A stretch of DNA of 12,618 bases from DATFFO01 sp035250025. Lineage in GTDB: Bacteria > Actinomycetota > Acidimicrobiia > Spongiisociales > ZC4RG35. How positions within the stretch are numbered: the first letter of the stretch is position 1; each line of letters opens with the position of its first letter. The notes under the pieces are model-generated. The model was given only the letters and a program-made list of their open reading frames with translations, had not been told where the DNA came from and made no database searches. The stretch spans positions 1 to 12,618 of the forward strand of contig DATFFO010000144.1 of the NCBI GenBank assembly GCA_035250025.1, in the 5' to 3' direction. Made by a program: the position numbers and the translations under genes. Below are positions 6,533 through 12,455 of the stretch, in pieces.

Positions 6533-7284
6533 TGGGCGACATCCTCCAGACACTGCAACGCCGCTACGGCGAGCTGGAGATCGATCTTGCCTGGAGCCGG
6601 CTTCTCATGCGCCAGAACCGCACCCGGGCCCGGCTCGAGGTCATCGACGAGCAGCTCGCTGAGCTGACGCAGGAGCGTCGGCAGCTCGCCGGTGAGAACC
6701 GGCGGCTGCAGTCGGCCAAGGCGGCGCTGATCGACGACATGGTCGAACGGGTCCGCACGCGCCACAACGAGGGCTGGTCACCCACCCCTGTCGTTGGCTA
6801 CCGGGTCTGGGGGATCGTCGACGACCTCGTCCTGGGGGCGACCGGCCATCGCTGGGCAACCCCGGTGATGGCGGCTGAGTGCGCGGGCGCTCGGCCCGAC
6901 GACGACCTTCCCCACACCGACCATTTGTGCTCGACCGTGGGCCACGGATGCGGCATCTACGCCGCCGCCCGTCCGTCACTGGTGGCGCCGCAAGCCACCA
7001 ACTGGATTCTCGGCATCGTCCTCCTCTCGGGGAAGGTCGTCGAGCACGAGCATGGCTTCCGCGCCGCCCATGCCCGGGTGGCAGGCGTGGTGGCCCATGG
7101 TGGTGGGAGACGACTGGTGACGGACGACGCCGACATGATCGAGCGTCTCTTCATCGAACCGGGGGAGACGCTCGACGAGGTGGGTGAAGTGGGGCACGCC
7201 CTGGAGGGAACAGAACTGATCGAGGCCGTCGAAGGCCTGGAAAGGAGCATGGACAGATGGACATCGGCAAACAACAACGGGTGA
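6532..7284 (+). CDS. Putative SOS-induced protein of unknown function (coiled coil plus Cys/His domain)
   Basis: The 250-aa product has three parts. Residues about 8-78 form a long charged helix, very likely a coiled coil (RLEVIDEQLAELTQERRQLAGENRRL). Residues about 88-190 form a globular domain: GYRVWGIVDDLVLGATGHRW, then C117, H128, C133 and C140 in HGCGIYAAA, then GIVLLSGKVVEHEHGFRAAHARV. The Cys/His spacing suggests a metal site, and the CGIYA motif recurs in actinobacterial proteins of unknown function. The C-terminal 60 residues are acidic and helical. There is no signal peptide or membrane segment. The frame is open further upstream, but the GTG at 6532 coincides with the predicted transcription start. 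The SOS box implies a role in the DNA-damage response, for example repair, checkpoint or toxin-like function; none is shown by the sequence. The 3' end overlaps the next small ORF by 28 bp. Confidence 0.8.
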   Translation: MGDILQTLQRRYGELEIDLAWSRLLMRQNRTRARLEVIDEQLAELTQERRQLAGENRRLQSAKAALIDDMVERVRTRHNEGWSPTPVVGYRVWGIVDDLVLGATGHRWATPVMAAECAGARPDDDLPHTDHLCSTVGHGCGIYAAARPSLVAPQATNWILGIVLLSGKVVEHEHGFRAAHARVAGVVAHGGGRRLVTDDADMIERLFIEPGETLDEVGEVGHALEGTELIEAVEGLERSMDRWTSANNNG

Positions 7285-7472
7285 TCATGGTGGAACCACT
7301 CGAGCTCTCCCTGCAGGACCAGTTGGAGGTGTTGTTGGAGTCACAAGAGGGCGTCCAACAGCCCCAGGGCGGCCATGCCCGCCACCAGCACCCGTGGCAG
7401 CGATCGGCCGATCCCGGCCCCGCGACTGGCGACGGCGAGGACGAGGAGCTGTTCCCAACCGGGGCCGCCTGA
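7257..7472 (+). CDS. Small overlapping ORF, 71 aa, hypothetical
   Basis: An ATG at 7257 lies 9 nt after AAAGGAG (7241-7247), a good Shine-Dalgarno placed inside the end of the SOS-box gene, so this ORF would be translationally coupled to it. The first 40 residues look protein-like: MDIGKQQRVIMVEPLELS, then a Gln/Glu-rich helix (LQDQLEVLLESQEGVQQ). The last 43 codons run antisense to the azlD relic (7341-7475) and are of low complexity (HARHQHPWQ, GDGEDEE). The original protein may therefore have been shorter, with the tail changed when the region was rearranged. No family recognised. The start signal is the main support. Confidence 0.45.
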   Translation: MDIGKQQRVIMVEPLELSLQDQLEVLLESQEGVQQPQGGHARHQHPWQRSADPGPATGDGEDEELFPTGAA

Positions 7473-7475
7473 GCC
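7341..7475 (-). pseudogene. azlD: Relic of an azlD 3' end (44 codons plus stop)
   Basis: Read on the minus strand, this stretch runs from a GSGG codon block to a TGA (7341-7343). It aligns without a gap to the last 44 residues of the intact azlD at 9856-10179; by hand I count 22 of 44 identical. The best part is RSLP-VLVAGMA-L-LL. At DNA level 22 bases are identical (7372-7393 versus 9887-9908), at a constant offset of 2515. Upstream of 7475 the similarity stops and no azlD start remains. The rest of the gene is missing and the HD-GYP regulator begins 40 bp further on. It is in the same orientation as the intact gene. Confidence 0.75.
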
Positions 7476-7502
7476 CGGCAAGCCGCGAGAGGGCCGGAGG
7501 AC

Positions 7503-7515
7503 TAGCGTCCGGAGA
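7503..7515 (+). promoter_or_regulatory. Possible -10 element and leaderless start of the HD-GYP regulator
   Basis: TAGCGT (7503-7508) is followed by six bases (CCGGAG) and the ATG at 7515. This has the same spacing as the other leaderless starts in the window. GGAG directly abuts the ATG and is too close to serve as a Shine-Dalgarno. No convincing -35 is seen. Confidence 0.4.
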
Positions 7516-9119
7516 TGACCGCCGAGGGGCTGAAGCCAGAAGGCGTGCGGGCCGCCGAATTGATCGGGGCGCTATCACTGGCGACCGACCTCGGCATGGG
7601 GTTCCCGCTCGAGCACGGTCTCCAGAGCACCCTCGTGGCCATGCGGTTGTGCGACCGTCTGGCGGTCGACAGCGAGACCACCTCCCACGCCTATTACGCC
7701 TGTCTTCTCTTCTACGTTGGCTGTACCGTCGATGCCGAAGTCGCCGCCGAGACGTTTCCGGACGGGAACCTGTTCGCACATTTCCAACCGGTGATATTCG
7801 GCTCACCGCGGGAGACGATGGCGGGCATCGTTCGAGCCCTTGCCGACCCGGGAAAGCCAGGGCCTCTGGGTCTCGCTCAAGCGGCCACGCGGCTGCCGAA
7901 GGCAATCAGGGGACATCGGCGTCACATCGCCGCTCTATGCGAGGTGGCCCAGATGCTGAGCGAACGACTAGGCGCCCCCCAGCCGGTGGCCGAGATGTTC
8001 GCCCATCTAACCGAGAGATGGGACGGCAAGTCTGAGCCCGGGCTGATAAAGGGCGAGGAGCTGCCGCTGCCTCTTCGGATCGTGCACGTAGCCCGCGACG
8101 CCGCCTTCCAGCAGCTGATCGGGGGAGTCGAGCACGCCGCCGCGGTGATCGCCGAGAGAGCCGGGCGTGCATTCGATCCGGAGATCGCCGGAGTCGTGGC
8201 AAACGACGCCGTCGATCTGCTCCAGCCTGTGAGCGACGAAGCCGCCTGGTCCGAGGTGCTCGGTGCTGAACCGAAGCCGCGCATCACGCTGGTGGCCGAG
8301 GCCGTCGATCGCGCTCTGGCGGCGATGGGTGACTTCGCCGATCTGCTGTCGCCGTTTCTCACCGGCCACTCGGCGGGAGTCTCCAGCCTTGCCGCCGCTG
8401 CTGCCGAGCAGTCCGGTTTGGCCCCGAGCGCCGTCGCCGAGGTGCGCCGTGGTGGATGGGTCCACGACCTCGGGCGGGTGGCGGTATCGGCTGGGACCTG
8501 GCAGAGCGAGGGACCGCTGACACGCGACGAGTGGGAGCAGGTGCGATTGCATGCCTACTACACCGAGCGCATCCTCTCCCTCTCGCCATTCCTGACGGAG
8601 CTGATACCGGCCGCCTCGTTCCATCACGAACGGATCGACGGCACCGGATATCACCGCAGCTCGAAAGCCGCTGCCATCACGGCCGCCGGTCGCCTGGTGG
8701 CAGCCGCCGACAGATATCACGCCATGACAAGCTCACGACCGCATCGGAACGGCCTTACCCCGGAGCGAGCCGCGGCGTTGCTCTCCGAGGAGAGCCGGAC
8801 CGGAGGCCTGGACTCGCAGAGCGTCGAGGCGGTCTTGACGGCGGCGGGCCAACCACGACCGCGCCATTCCCACCCCGCCGGGCTCACCGACAGAGAAGTC
8901 GAGGTGGTCGTCCTCCTGGCACGCGGGTTGCAGACGAAGCAGATCGCCCGAGCCCTGAGCATCGCGGCGAGCACGGCTGATCACCACGTGCAGCATGCCT
9001 ACAGCAAGATGGGTGTCTCCACCCGCGCCGCCGCCGCCGTCTTCGCGATGGAGCACGGCCTCACCGAATGGCGAATATCCCCCATACCGGATTCCGTCTG
9101 GCCCTTGCAGGCTCCCTGA
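7515..9119 (+). CDS. Tandem HD-GYP phosphohydrolase with C-terminal LuxR-type DNA-binding domain
   Basis: The 534-aa protein joins three domains. Residues about 20-230 are a degenerate HD-GYP-like half: H34, and HLTERWDGKSEPGLIKGEELPLPLRI at 164-189, but YVGC where an active enzyme has HDIG. Residues about 270-450 are a second half with all expected metal ligands: H285, H317-D318 in VHDLGRVAV, H346, H370-H371-E372 in FHHERIDGTGYH, and D399. The third residue of the GYP motif is His380 rather than Pro. Residues about 456-516 are a LuxR/GerE helix-turn-helix (LTDREVEVVVLLARGLQTKQIA). Family knowledge suggests hydrolysis of c-di-GMP or another nucleotide coupled to transcription control; the ligand here is unproven. 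There is no receiver domain. It precedes the DUF998 gene by 37 bp and probably controls or works with it. The pair lies between two azlD ends, so it is likely acquired. Confidence 0.87.
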   Translation: MTAEGLKPEGVRAAELIGALSLATDLGMGFPLEHGLQSTLVAMRLCDRLAVDSETTSHAYYACLLFYVGCTVDAEVAAETFPDGNLFAHFQPVIFGSPRETMAGIVRALADPGKPGPLGLAQAATRLPKAIRGHRRHIAALCEVAQMLSERLGAPQPVAEMFAHLTERWDGKSEPGLIKGEELPLPLRIVHVARDAAFQQLIGGVEHAAAVIAERAGRAFDPEIAGVVANDAVDLLQPVSDEAAWSEVLGAEPKPRITLVAEAVDRALAAMGDFADLLSPFLTGHSAGVSSLAAAAAEQSGLAPSAVAEVRRGGWVHDLGRVAVSAGTWQSEGPLTRDEWEQVRLHAYYTERILSLSPFLTELIPAASFHHERIDGTGYHRSSKAAAITAAGRLVAAADRYHAMTSSRPHRNGLTPERAAALLSEESRTGGLDSQSVEAVLTAAGQPRPRHSHPAGLTDREVEVVVLLARGLQTKQIARALSIAASTADHHVQHAYSKMGVSTRAAAAVFAMEHGLTEWRISPIPDSVWPLQAP

Positions 9120-9153
9120 TACGAGCACCGCACAAGGTGCACTGCAAGGAGGA
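9103..9153 (+). promoter_or_regulatory. Hairpin that can hide the ribosome-binding site of the DUF998 gene
   Basis: CCTTGCAG (9103-9110), inside the last codons of the HD-GYP gene, is exactly complementary to CTGCAAGG (9142-9149). The latter includes the first half of the strong Shine-Dalgarno AAGGAGG (9147-9153) of the DUF998 gene. Inside the long loop a second stem pairs GCACC (9125-9129) with GGTGC (9136-9140). A ribosome finishing the upstream gene would open the outer stem, so this looks like a translational-coupling device. Confidence 0.5.
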
Positions 9154-9156
9154 GAA

Positions 9157-9873
9157 ATGAGCAATCTGGACGCGGGTCCCCGAGCCGAGGCACCTGCCGT
9201 GCGGGTAGGGCCGGCCGCACAGCTCAGGATGGCGGCGTGGGCCGGAATCGTCGGACCGCCGCTCTTCACGATCACATTCCTGGTCCTGGGCTACATCCGG
9301 CGAGGCGAGTACGACTCGATTGCGGCGCCGGTGAGCGCCCTGGCGGCAGGTCCTTTCGGGTGGGTTCAGCAGGTCAACTTCGCAGTGTTCGGCGTTCTGA
9401 TCATCGTCTTCGCCCTCGGGCTGAGTCGCGGAGTCCGCACATCCGGCCGGATGGGGATGGCGGCGGTGACGATCCTCACCTGGAGTGGCATCGCGCTGAT
9501 CCTCTCGGCCGTCTTTCCCCTCCGCGAGGACGCCACCGGCGGCTTCTATGACCCGACCGGGATGCACACGATCAACGGGACGATCTTCTTCCTGAGCCTC
9601 GGCCTCGGACTAATCGTGCTCTCCCGACGTCTGGCCCGCGATCCGGCCTGGCTGGGGCTGGCAGGCTATGCGCTTGCGAGTGGGAGCGCTCTGATCCTGT
9701 CGTTCCTCGCCTTCGGACTTCTGGTCCGGCCGGAGGGTGCGCCCCTCCACGACGTGGCCGGCCTGGTGCAGCGCCTCACGATCGCGGTGTGGTTCGCGTG
9801 CATTATCACTCTCGCTATCCGGTTGCACAGGACGGCGACGCGGCCACCGGGCGTCTCAGGTGGCGAGGCGTAG
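9157..9873 (+). CDS. DUF998-family integral membrane protein
   Basis: The 238-aa product has about six membrane helices: roughly 26-47, 69-90, 99-120, 141-157, 167-190 and 205-223. After the first helix comes RRGEYDSIAAPVSALAAGPFGWVQ, the family's typical Y-S--P-SAL-GP-GW signature. Later blocks are FPLREDATGGF, GMHTINGTIFF and APLHDVAGLVQRL, with conserved Asp and His facing the same side. Function of DUF998 proteins is unknown. The ATG at 9157 is set by a strong Shine-Dalgarno, AAGGAGG, 3 nt before the start; the frame is open further upstream but that part lies inside the regulator gene. It follows the HD-GYP/LuxR gene in one operon and ends 18 bp inside the convergent azlD. Confidence 0.85.
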   Translation: MSNLDAGPRAEAPAVRVGPAAQLRMAAWAGIVGPPLFTITFLVLGYIRRGEYDSIAAPVSALAAGPFGWVQQVNFAVFGVLIIVFALGLSRGVRTSGRMGMAAVTILTWSGIALILSAVFPLREDATGGFYDPTGMHTINGTIFFLSLGLGLIVLSRRLARDPAWLGLAGYALASGSALILSFLAFGLLVRPEGAPLHDVAGLVQRLTIAVWFACIITLAIRLHRTATRPPGVSGGEA

Positions 9874-10179
9874 CAACCACAAGGTCGCCATGCCCGCCAC
9901 CAGCACCCACGGCAGCGAGCGGCGCACCCAGCCCACGAGGCCACCGACGGAGAGGGCGACGATCTCGACCCAACCGGCTCCACCTGAGCCTTCGCCGTCG
10001 AACAGGAGCGACACCACCAAGGCGGCCATCACCGCCGGAGCGACATAGCGCAGCGCCTCCCGGACCCGGGCGGGGAACTCGATGTCGGCCAGGGCGAGGA
10101 TGAAGCTGGCGCGCATCAGGTAGGTGCCGATGCCAACGATGACGGTGGCGATGAGACCGATCCAGAGCAAGCTCGTCAT
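9856..10179 (-). CDS. azlD: AzlD family branched-chain amino acid transport protein
   Basis: The 107-aa protein has the AzlD fold: a first helix (LLWIGLIATVIVGIGTYLMRASF), a short amphipathic region with RVREALRYVAPAVMAALVV, a third helix (WVEIVALSVGGLVGWV), and a final helix (WVLVAGMATLWLL). AzlD is the small partner of AzlC in an exporter of branched-chain amino acids or analogues. Its ATG overlaps the azlC stop (ATGA at 10176-10179), so translation is coupled. The long ORF that extends upstream in this frame is antisense noise over azlC. Its 3' end overlaps the DUF998 gene by 18 bp. A second, broken copy of its tail lies at 7341-7475. Confidence 0.92.
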   Translation of the reverse strand: MTSLLWIGLIATVIVGIGTYLMRASFILALADIEFPARVREALRYVAPAVMAALVVSLLFDGEGSGGAGWVEIVALSVGGLVGWVRRSLPWVLVAGMATLWLLRLAT

Positions 10180-10844
10180 CGGTTGGCCACGAGCCCGGCG
10201 ACGACCCCGGCGGCGGCCCCGAGCATGATCCCGGCCCGGTTTGGCAGACCCAGCGTCAACCAGGTCACCACCGTCGACGCCACGGCGGCCGCCACCGCCG
10301 GGCGGCTGTCGAGCGCCCCGATCATGAGACCCACGAAGAGCAGGGGCACCGCGAACCCGAGGGACCAGGACTCGGGCACCACCGGACCGACAAAGAGACC
10401 GGCGGCGACGGTGACCTGCCACACGAGCCAAAAGGTGACGGCCGAACCCAGGTAGTAGCGCCGAAACGAGACGGGAGAGTCGTCGACTCTGAAGCTGGTG
10501 AGGGCGAACAGCTGGTCGATCAGGAAGTAGGGACCGAGCCAGCGGAACCAGCGCGGCTGCTGACCGAACACGGGAGCGAGGGCGGCCGAGTACATGAGGT
10601 GCCGTGCCTGCACCACCAGACCTGCTGCCACCACCGCCAGCAATGCCGCCCCCTCGGCCGTGAGCGTCACGACGGTGAGCTGGGCGGCTCCGCCGAAGAT
10701 GGCGCTGGCGCCCAACCACCCGACCCAGTTGGGCATGGCCGACTCGGCGATCGACAGACCAAGGACCAGGGCGAAGGGCACTACAGGCACCAGAATCGGC
10801 AAGGTGTCCTTGACACCACGGCGAAGGTCGACGTCGGTGAGCAT
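10176..10844 (-). CDS. azlC: AzlC family branched-chain amino acid exporter subunit
   Basis: The 222-aa protein is a typical AzlC. It starts with RRGVKDTLPILVPVVPFALVLG and then has WLGASAIFGGAAQLTVVTL, the conserved G-AQ- block. The pore-lining QARHLMYSAALAP follows, then PYFLIDQLFALTS. Five or more helices follow, ending in PNRAGIMLGAAAGVVAG. With AzlD it is expected to export branched-chain amino acids or toxic analogues across the inner membrane. There is no Shine-Dalgarno before the ATG at 10844. A TACCCT (complement of 10854-10859) lies 9 bases before it, so a very short leader is likely. It is the first gene of the azlCD operon, divergent from the HAD gene, with 113 bp between starts. 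Confidence 0.93.
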   Translation of the reverse strand: MLTDVDLRRGVKDTLPILVPVVPFALVLGLSIAESAMPNWVGWLGASAIFGGAAQLTVVTLTAEGAALLAVVAAGLVVQARHLMYSAALAPVFGQQPRWFRWLGPYFLIDQLFALTSFRVDDSPVSFRRYYLGSAVTFWLVWQVTVAAGLFVGPVVPESWSLGFAVPLLFVGLMIGALDSRPAVAAAVASTVVTWLTLGLPNRAGIMLGAAAGVVAGLVANR

Positions 10845-10910
10845 GAACGGATCAGGGTACGGCCCGTGGAATGCTGGCCGGTCAAGGCAGCGTCGAGATC
10901 TGCCGACCCA

Positions 10911-10939
10911 TTGCAGGCTGTGGAAAACCGCCTTAGGCT
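10911..10939 (+). promoter_or_regulatory. Possible promoter of the HAD phosphatase gene
   Basis: TTGCAG (10911-10916) and TAGGCT (10934-10939) are 17 bp apart. The predicted start of transcription near 10946 leaves a leader of about 12 nt before the ATG at 10958, with no clear Shine-Dalgarno in it. Confidence 0.42.
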
Positions 10940-10957
10940 CGATTTCGCGAGATACCG

Positions 10958-11926
10958 ATGACCAGCCGACCTCTCTTCCCCCAAAACGTGATCGCCGTGA
11001 TCTGGGACTTCGACAAGACCCTGATACCCGGCAACATGCAAAAGCCCCTATTCCGGCACTTCGAGATCGACGAGTCCGCCTTCTGGGAGGAGGTCGAGGG
11101 GCTGGAGAAGTGGTACCGCTCCCACGGCGACACCCTGGTGGCCCGCGACACCCTCTACCTCGGCCACATCCTCACCTACGTCGAGCAGGGACGGATGCCC
11201 GGGCTGAGCAATGCCCTGCTGCGCGACTTGGGCGAGGAGATCGAGTTCTACGCCGGTATCCCCGAGTTCCTGGGCCTGATGCGCAAGGCCATCGAGTCGG
11301 ATCCCCGCTTCGCCGACCATCAGATCCACGTCGAGCATTACGTGATCTCCACGGGCCTTCGCCAGATGATTCTTGGCTCTGCGGTCGCCCCGTTCCTCAC
11401 CGATGTCTGGGCGTCCGAGTATTCAGAGTTGGTAGCGCCGCCCGGCTACACCGACGGGCAGGACCGCCTGTTCTCGCCCGACGGCGAGATCCGCCAGTTG
11501 ATCTACACCATCGACAACACCACAAAGACGCGGGCAATCTTCGAGATCAACAAGGGGACCAACAAGAACCCGTCGATCGACGTCAACGCCAAGATCGCCC
11601 GTGAGGACCGCAGGGTGCCGTTCCAGAACATGATCTACATCGCCGACGGGCCGTCGGATGTGCCCGTGTTCTCGGTCGTCGACGCCAACGGCGGACGCAC
11701 CTATGCCGTGTATCGACCCGGTTCGGCGGTCGAGTTCCAGCAGGCCAGCCGGTTGCTCGAGCAAGACCGCATCGACGCCTTCGGCGAAGCCGACTACACC
11801 GACGGCTCGCACACGGCCATGTGGATCACCCATGCCGCCGAGCGGATCGCCCTGCGCATCGTCCGCGATCGCGAAGAGGCTCTGTCCGAGCGGGTGGGCC
11901 TGCCGCCGCGCCACGTAGGCGACTGA
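10958..11926 (+). CDS. HAD-superfamily phosphatase
   Basis: The 322-aa protein carries all four HAD motifs. Motif I is WDFDKTL with Asp17 as nucleophile and Asp19 as acid/base. Motif II is VISTG with Ser131/Thr132. Motif III is a Lys in TKTRAIFEINKG (K190 or K199). Motif IV is YIADGPSDVPVF with Asp230 and Asp234 for magnesium. Residues about 28-110 form a large helical cap between motifs I and II (C1-type), including a segment rich in Glu, Trp and Tyr. Length is above that of small HADs, and the C-terminal 60 residues are helical and basic. The substrate is unknown; the PSDVPVF motif resembles phosphoserine-phosphatase-like members. Some annotations call such proteins haloacid dehalogenase-like hydrolases. 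It is monocistronic or followed by the membrane protein 24 bp on, which has its own leaderless promoter. Confidence 0.88.
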   Translation: MTSRPLFPQNVIAVIWDFDKTLIPGNMQKPLFRHFEIDESAFWEEVEGLEKWYRSHGDTLVARDTLYLGHILTYVEQGRMPGLSNALLRDLGEEIEFYAGIPEFLGLMRKAIESDPRFADHQIHVEHYVISTGLRQMILGSAVAPFLTDVWASEYSELVAPPGYTDGQDRLFSPDGEIRQLIYTIDNTTKTRAIFEINKGTNKNPSIDVNAKIAREDRRVPFQNMIYIADGPSDVPVFSVVDANGGRTYAVYRPGSAVEFQQASRLLEQDRIDAFGEADYTDGSHTAMWITHAAERIALRIVRDREEALSERVGLPPRHVGD

Positions 11927-11938
11927 GAGCGGCGGCGT

Positions 11939-11951
11939 TAGCCTGGGTTCA
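11939..11951 (+). promoter_or_regulatory. Likely -10 element and leaderless start of the membrane protein gene
   Basis: TAGCCT (11939-11944) is followed by GGGTTC and then the ATG at 11951, so the first transcribed base would be the A of the start codon. There is no Shine-Dalgarno. No clear -35 is present. The geometry is identical to that of the MFS and SOS-box genes. Confidence 0.55.
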
Positions 11952-12325
11952 TGGATGCCGTCGTCGCCGCCCACTCCGGAATCCGCTGGCTGGTCCTCGT
12001 CGCCCTGGTGGCGACCGTGGTCGTCGGCTTCATGCGCTCATCGAGGGAGGAGTCCCCGACCGACCGCTGGCTGACCTGGGTGGGAGTCCTCTTCGGCATC
12101 CAGGTCCTCCTCGGGGTCATCCTCTACATCTTCAACCAGGGTTGGGACCAGGGCGGGTTCATCGCCGTCTACCACCCGATCGGGATGATCCTGGCGATCG
12201 CCATCTTCAACATGGGGACCGGCCGGGGTCGCAAGACGGGCGGCGGGGCCGGCTGGCGCACGATCGCCATCATGACGCTCGTGTCGCTGGTGCTGGTGCT
12301 GGCCGCCATTCCCTGGCAGCGGTGA
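11951..12325 (+). CDS. Small four-helix membrane protein, cytochrome b561-like in layout
   Basis: The 124-aa product has four predicted helices (about 11-28, 41-61, 72-88 and 104-120). Single histidines near the ends of helix 1 (H8, in AHSGIRW) and helix 3 (H75, in YHPIGM) recall the opening HSGxRW of small heme-binding b-type membrane proteins. With only two such histidines, heme binding is speculative. The short loop FNQGWDQGGF between helices 2 and 3 is notable. The family is unknown to me. The ATG lies 6 nt after a TANNNT element, so translation is leaderless. It is followed by a tandem repeat and then the end of deoD. Confidence 0.78.
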   Translation: MDAVVAAHSGIRWLVLVALVATVVVGFMRSSREESPTDRWLTWVGVLFGIQVLLGVILYIFNQGWDQGGFIAVYHPIGMILAIAIFNMGTGRGRKTGGGAGWRTIAIMTLVSLVLVLAAIPWQR

Positions 12326-12333
12326 CCCAAGAC

Positions 12334-12403
12334 GGAAGTCGGAAGTCGGAAGTCGGAAGACGGAAGACGGAAGACGGCAGACGGAAGTCGGAAGTCGGAA
12401 GTC
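12334..12403. repeat. Ten-unit heptanucleotide tandem repeat
   Basis: Ten consecutive 7-bp units fill 70 bp between the membrane protein and deoD. The unit types are, in order, three GGAAGTC, three GGAAGAC, one GGCAGAC and three GGAAGTC. The mirror-like order (GTC, GAC, GTC) suggests slippage or block duplication. The repeat lies 8 bp after a stop codon. Short heptamer repeats of this kind are found in intergenic DNA of several bacterial groups. I see no hairpin that would make it a terminator. The remaining intergenic DNA (12404-12455) shows nothing further. Confidence 0.9.
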
Positions 12404-12455
12404 GTGCCTACGTCAACAAACAGTGTTGGTCGATGCACGCTGAACGGGGCGGCGG

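Noticed and set aside
7341..10000. The paired azlD ends as attachment sites of an integrative element
   Set aside because: No integrase, tRNA or transfer gene lies between them, and the two copies are too diverged for att sites; homologous replacement fits better.
9856..10719. A 287-codon minus-strand ORF extending azlD upstream
   Set aside because: Only its last 107 codons are AzlD; the rest is out of frame over azlC and Arg/Gly-rich.
12334..12403. A CRISPR array
   Set aside because: The units are 7 bp and directly abut, with no spacers.
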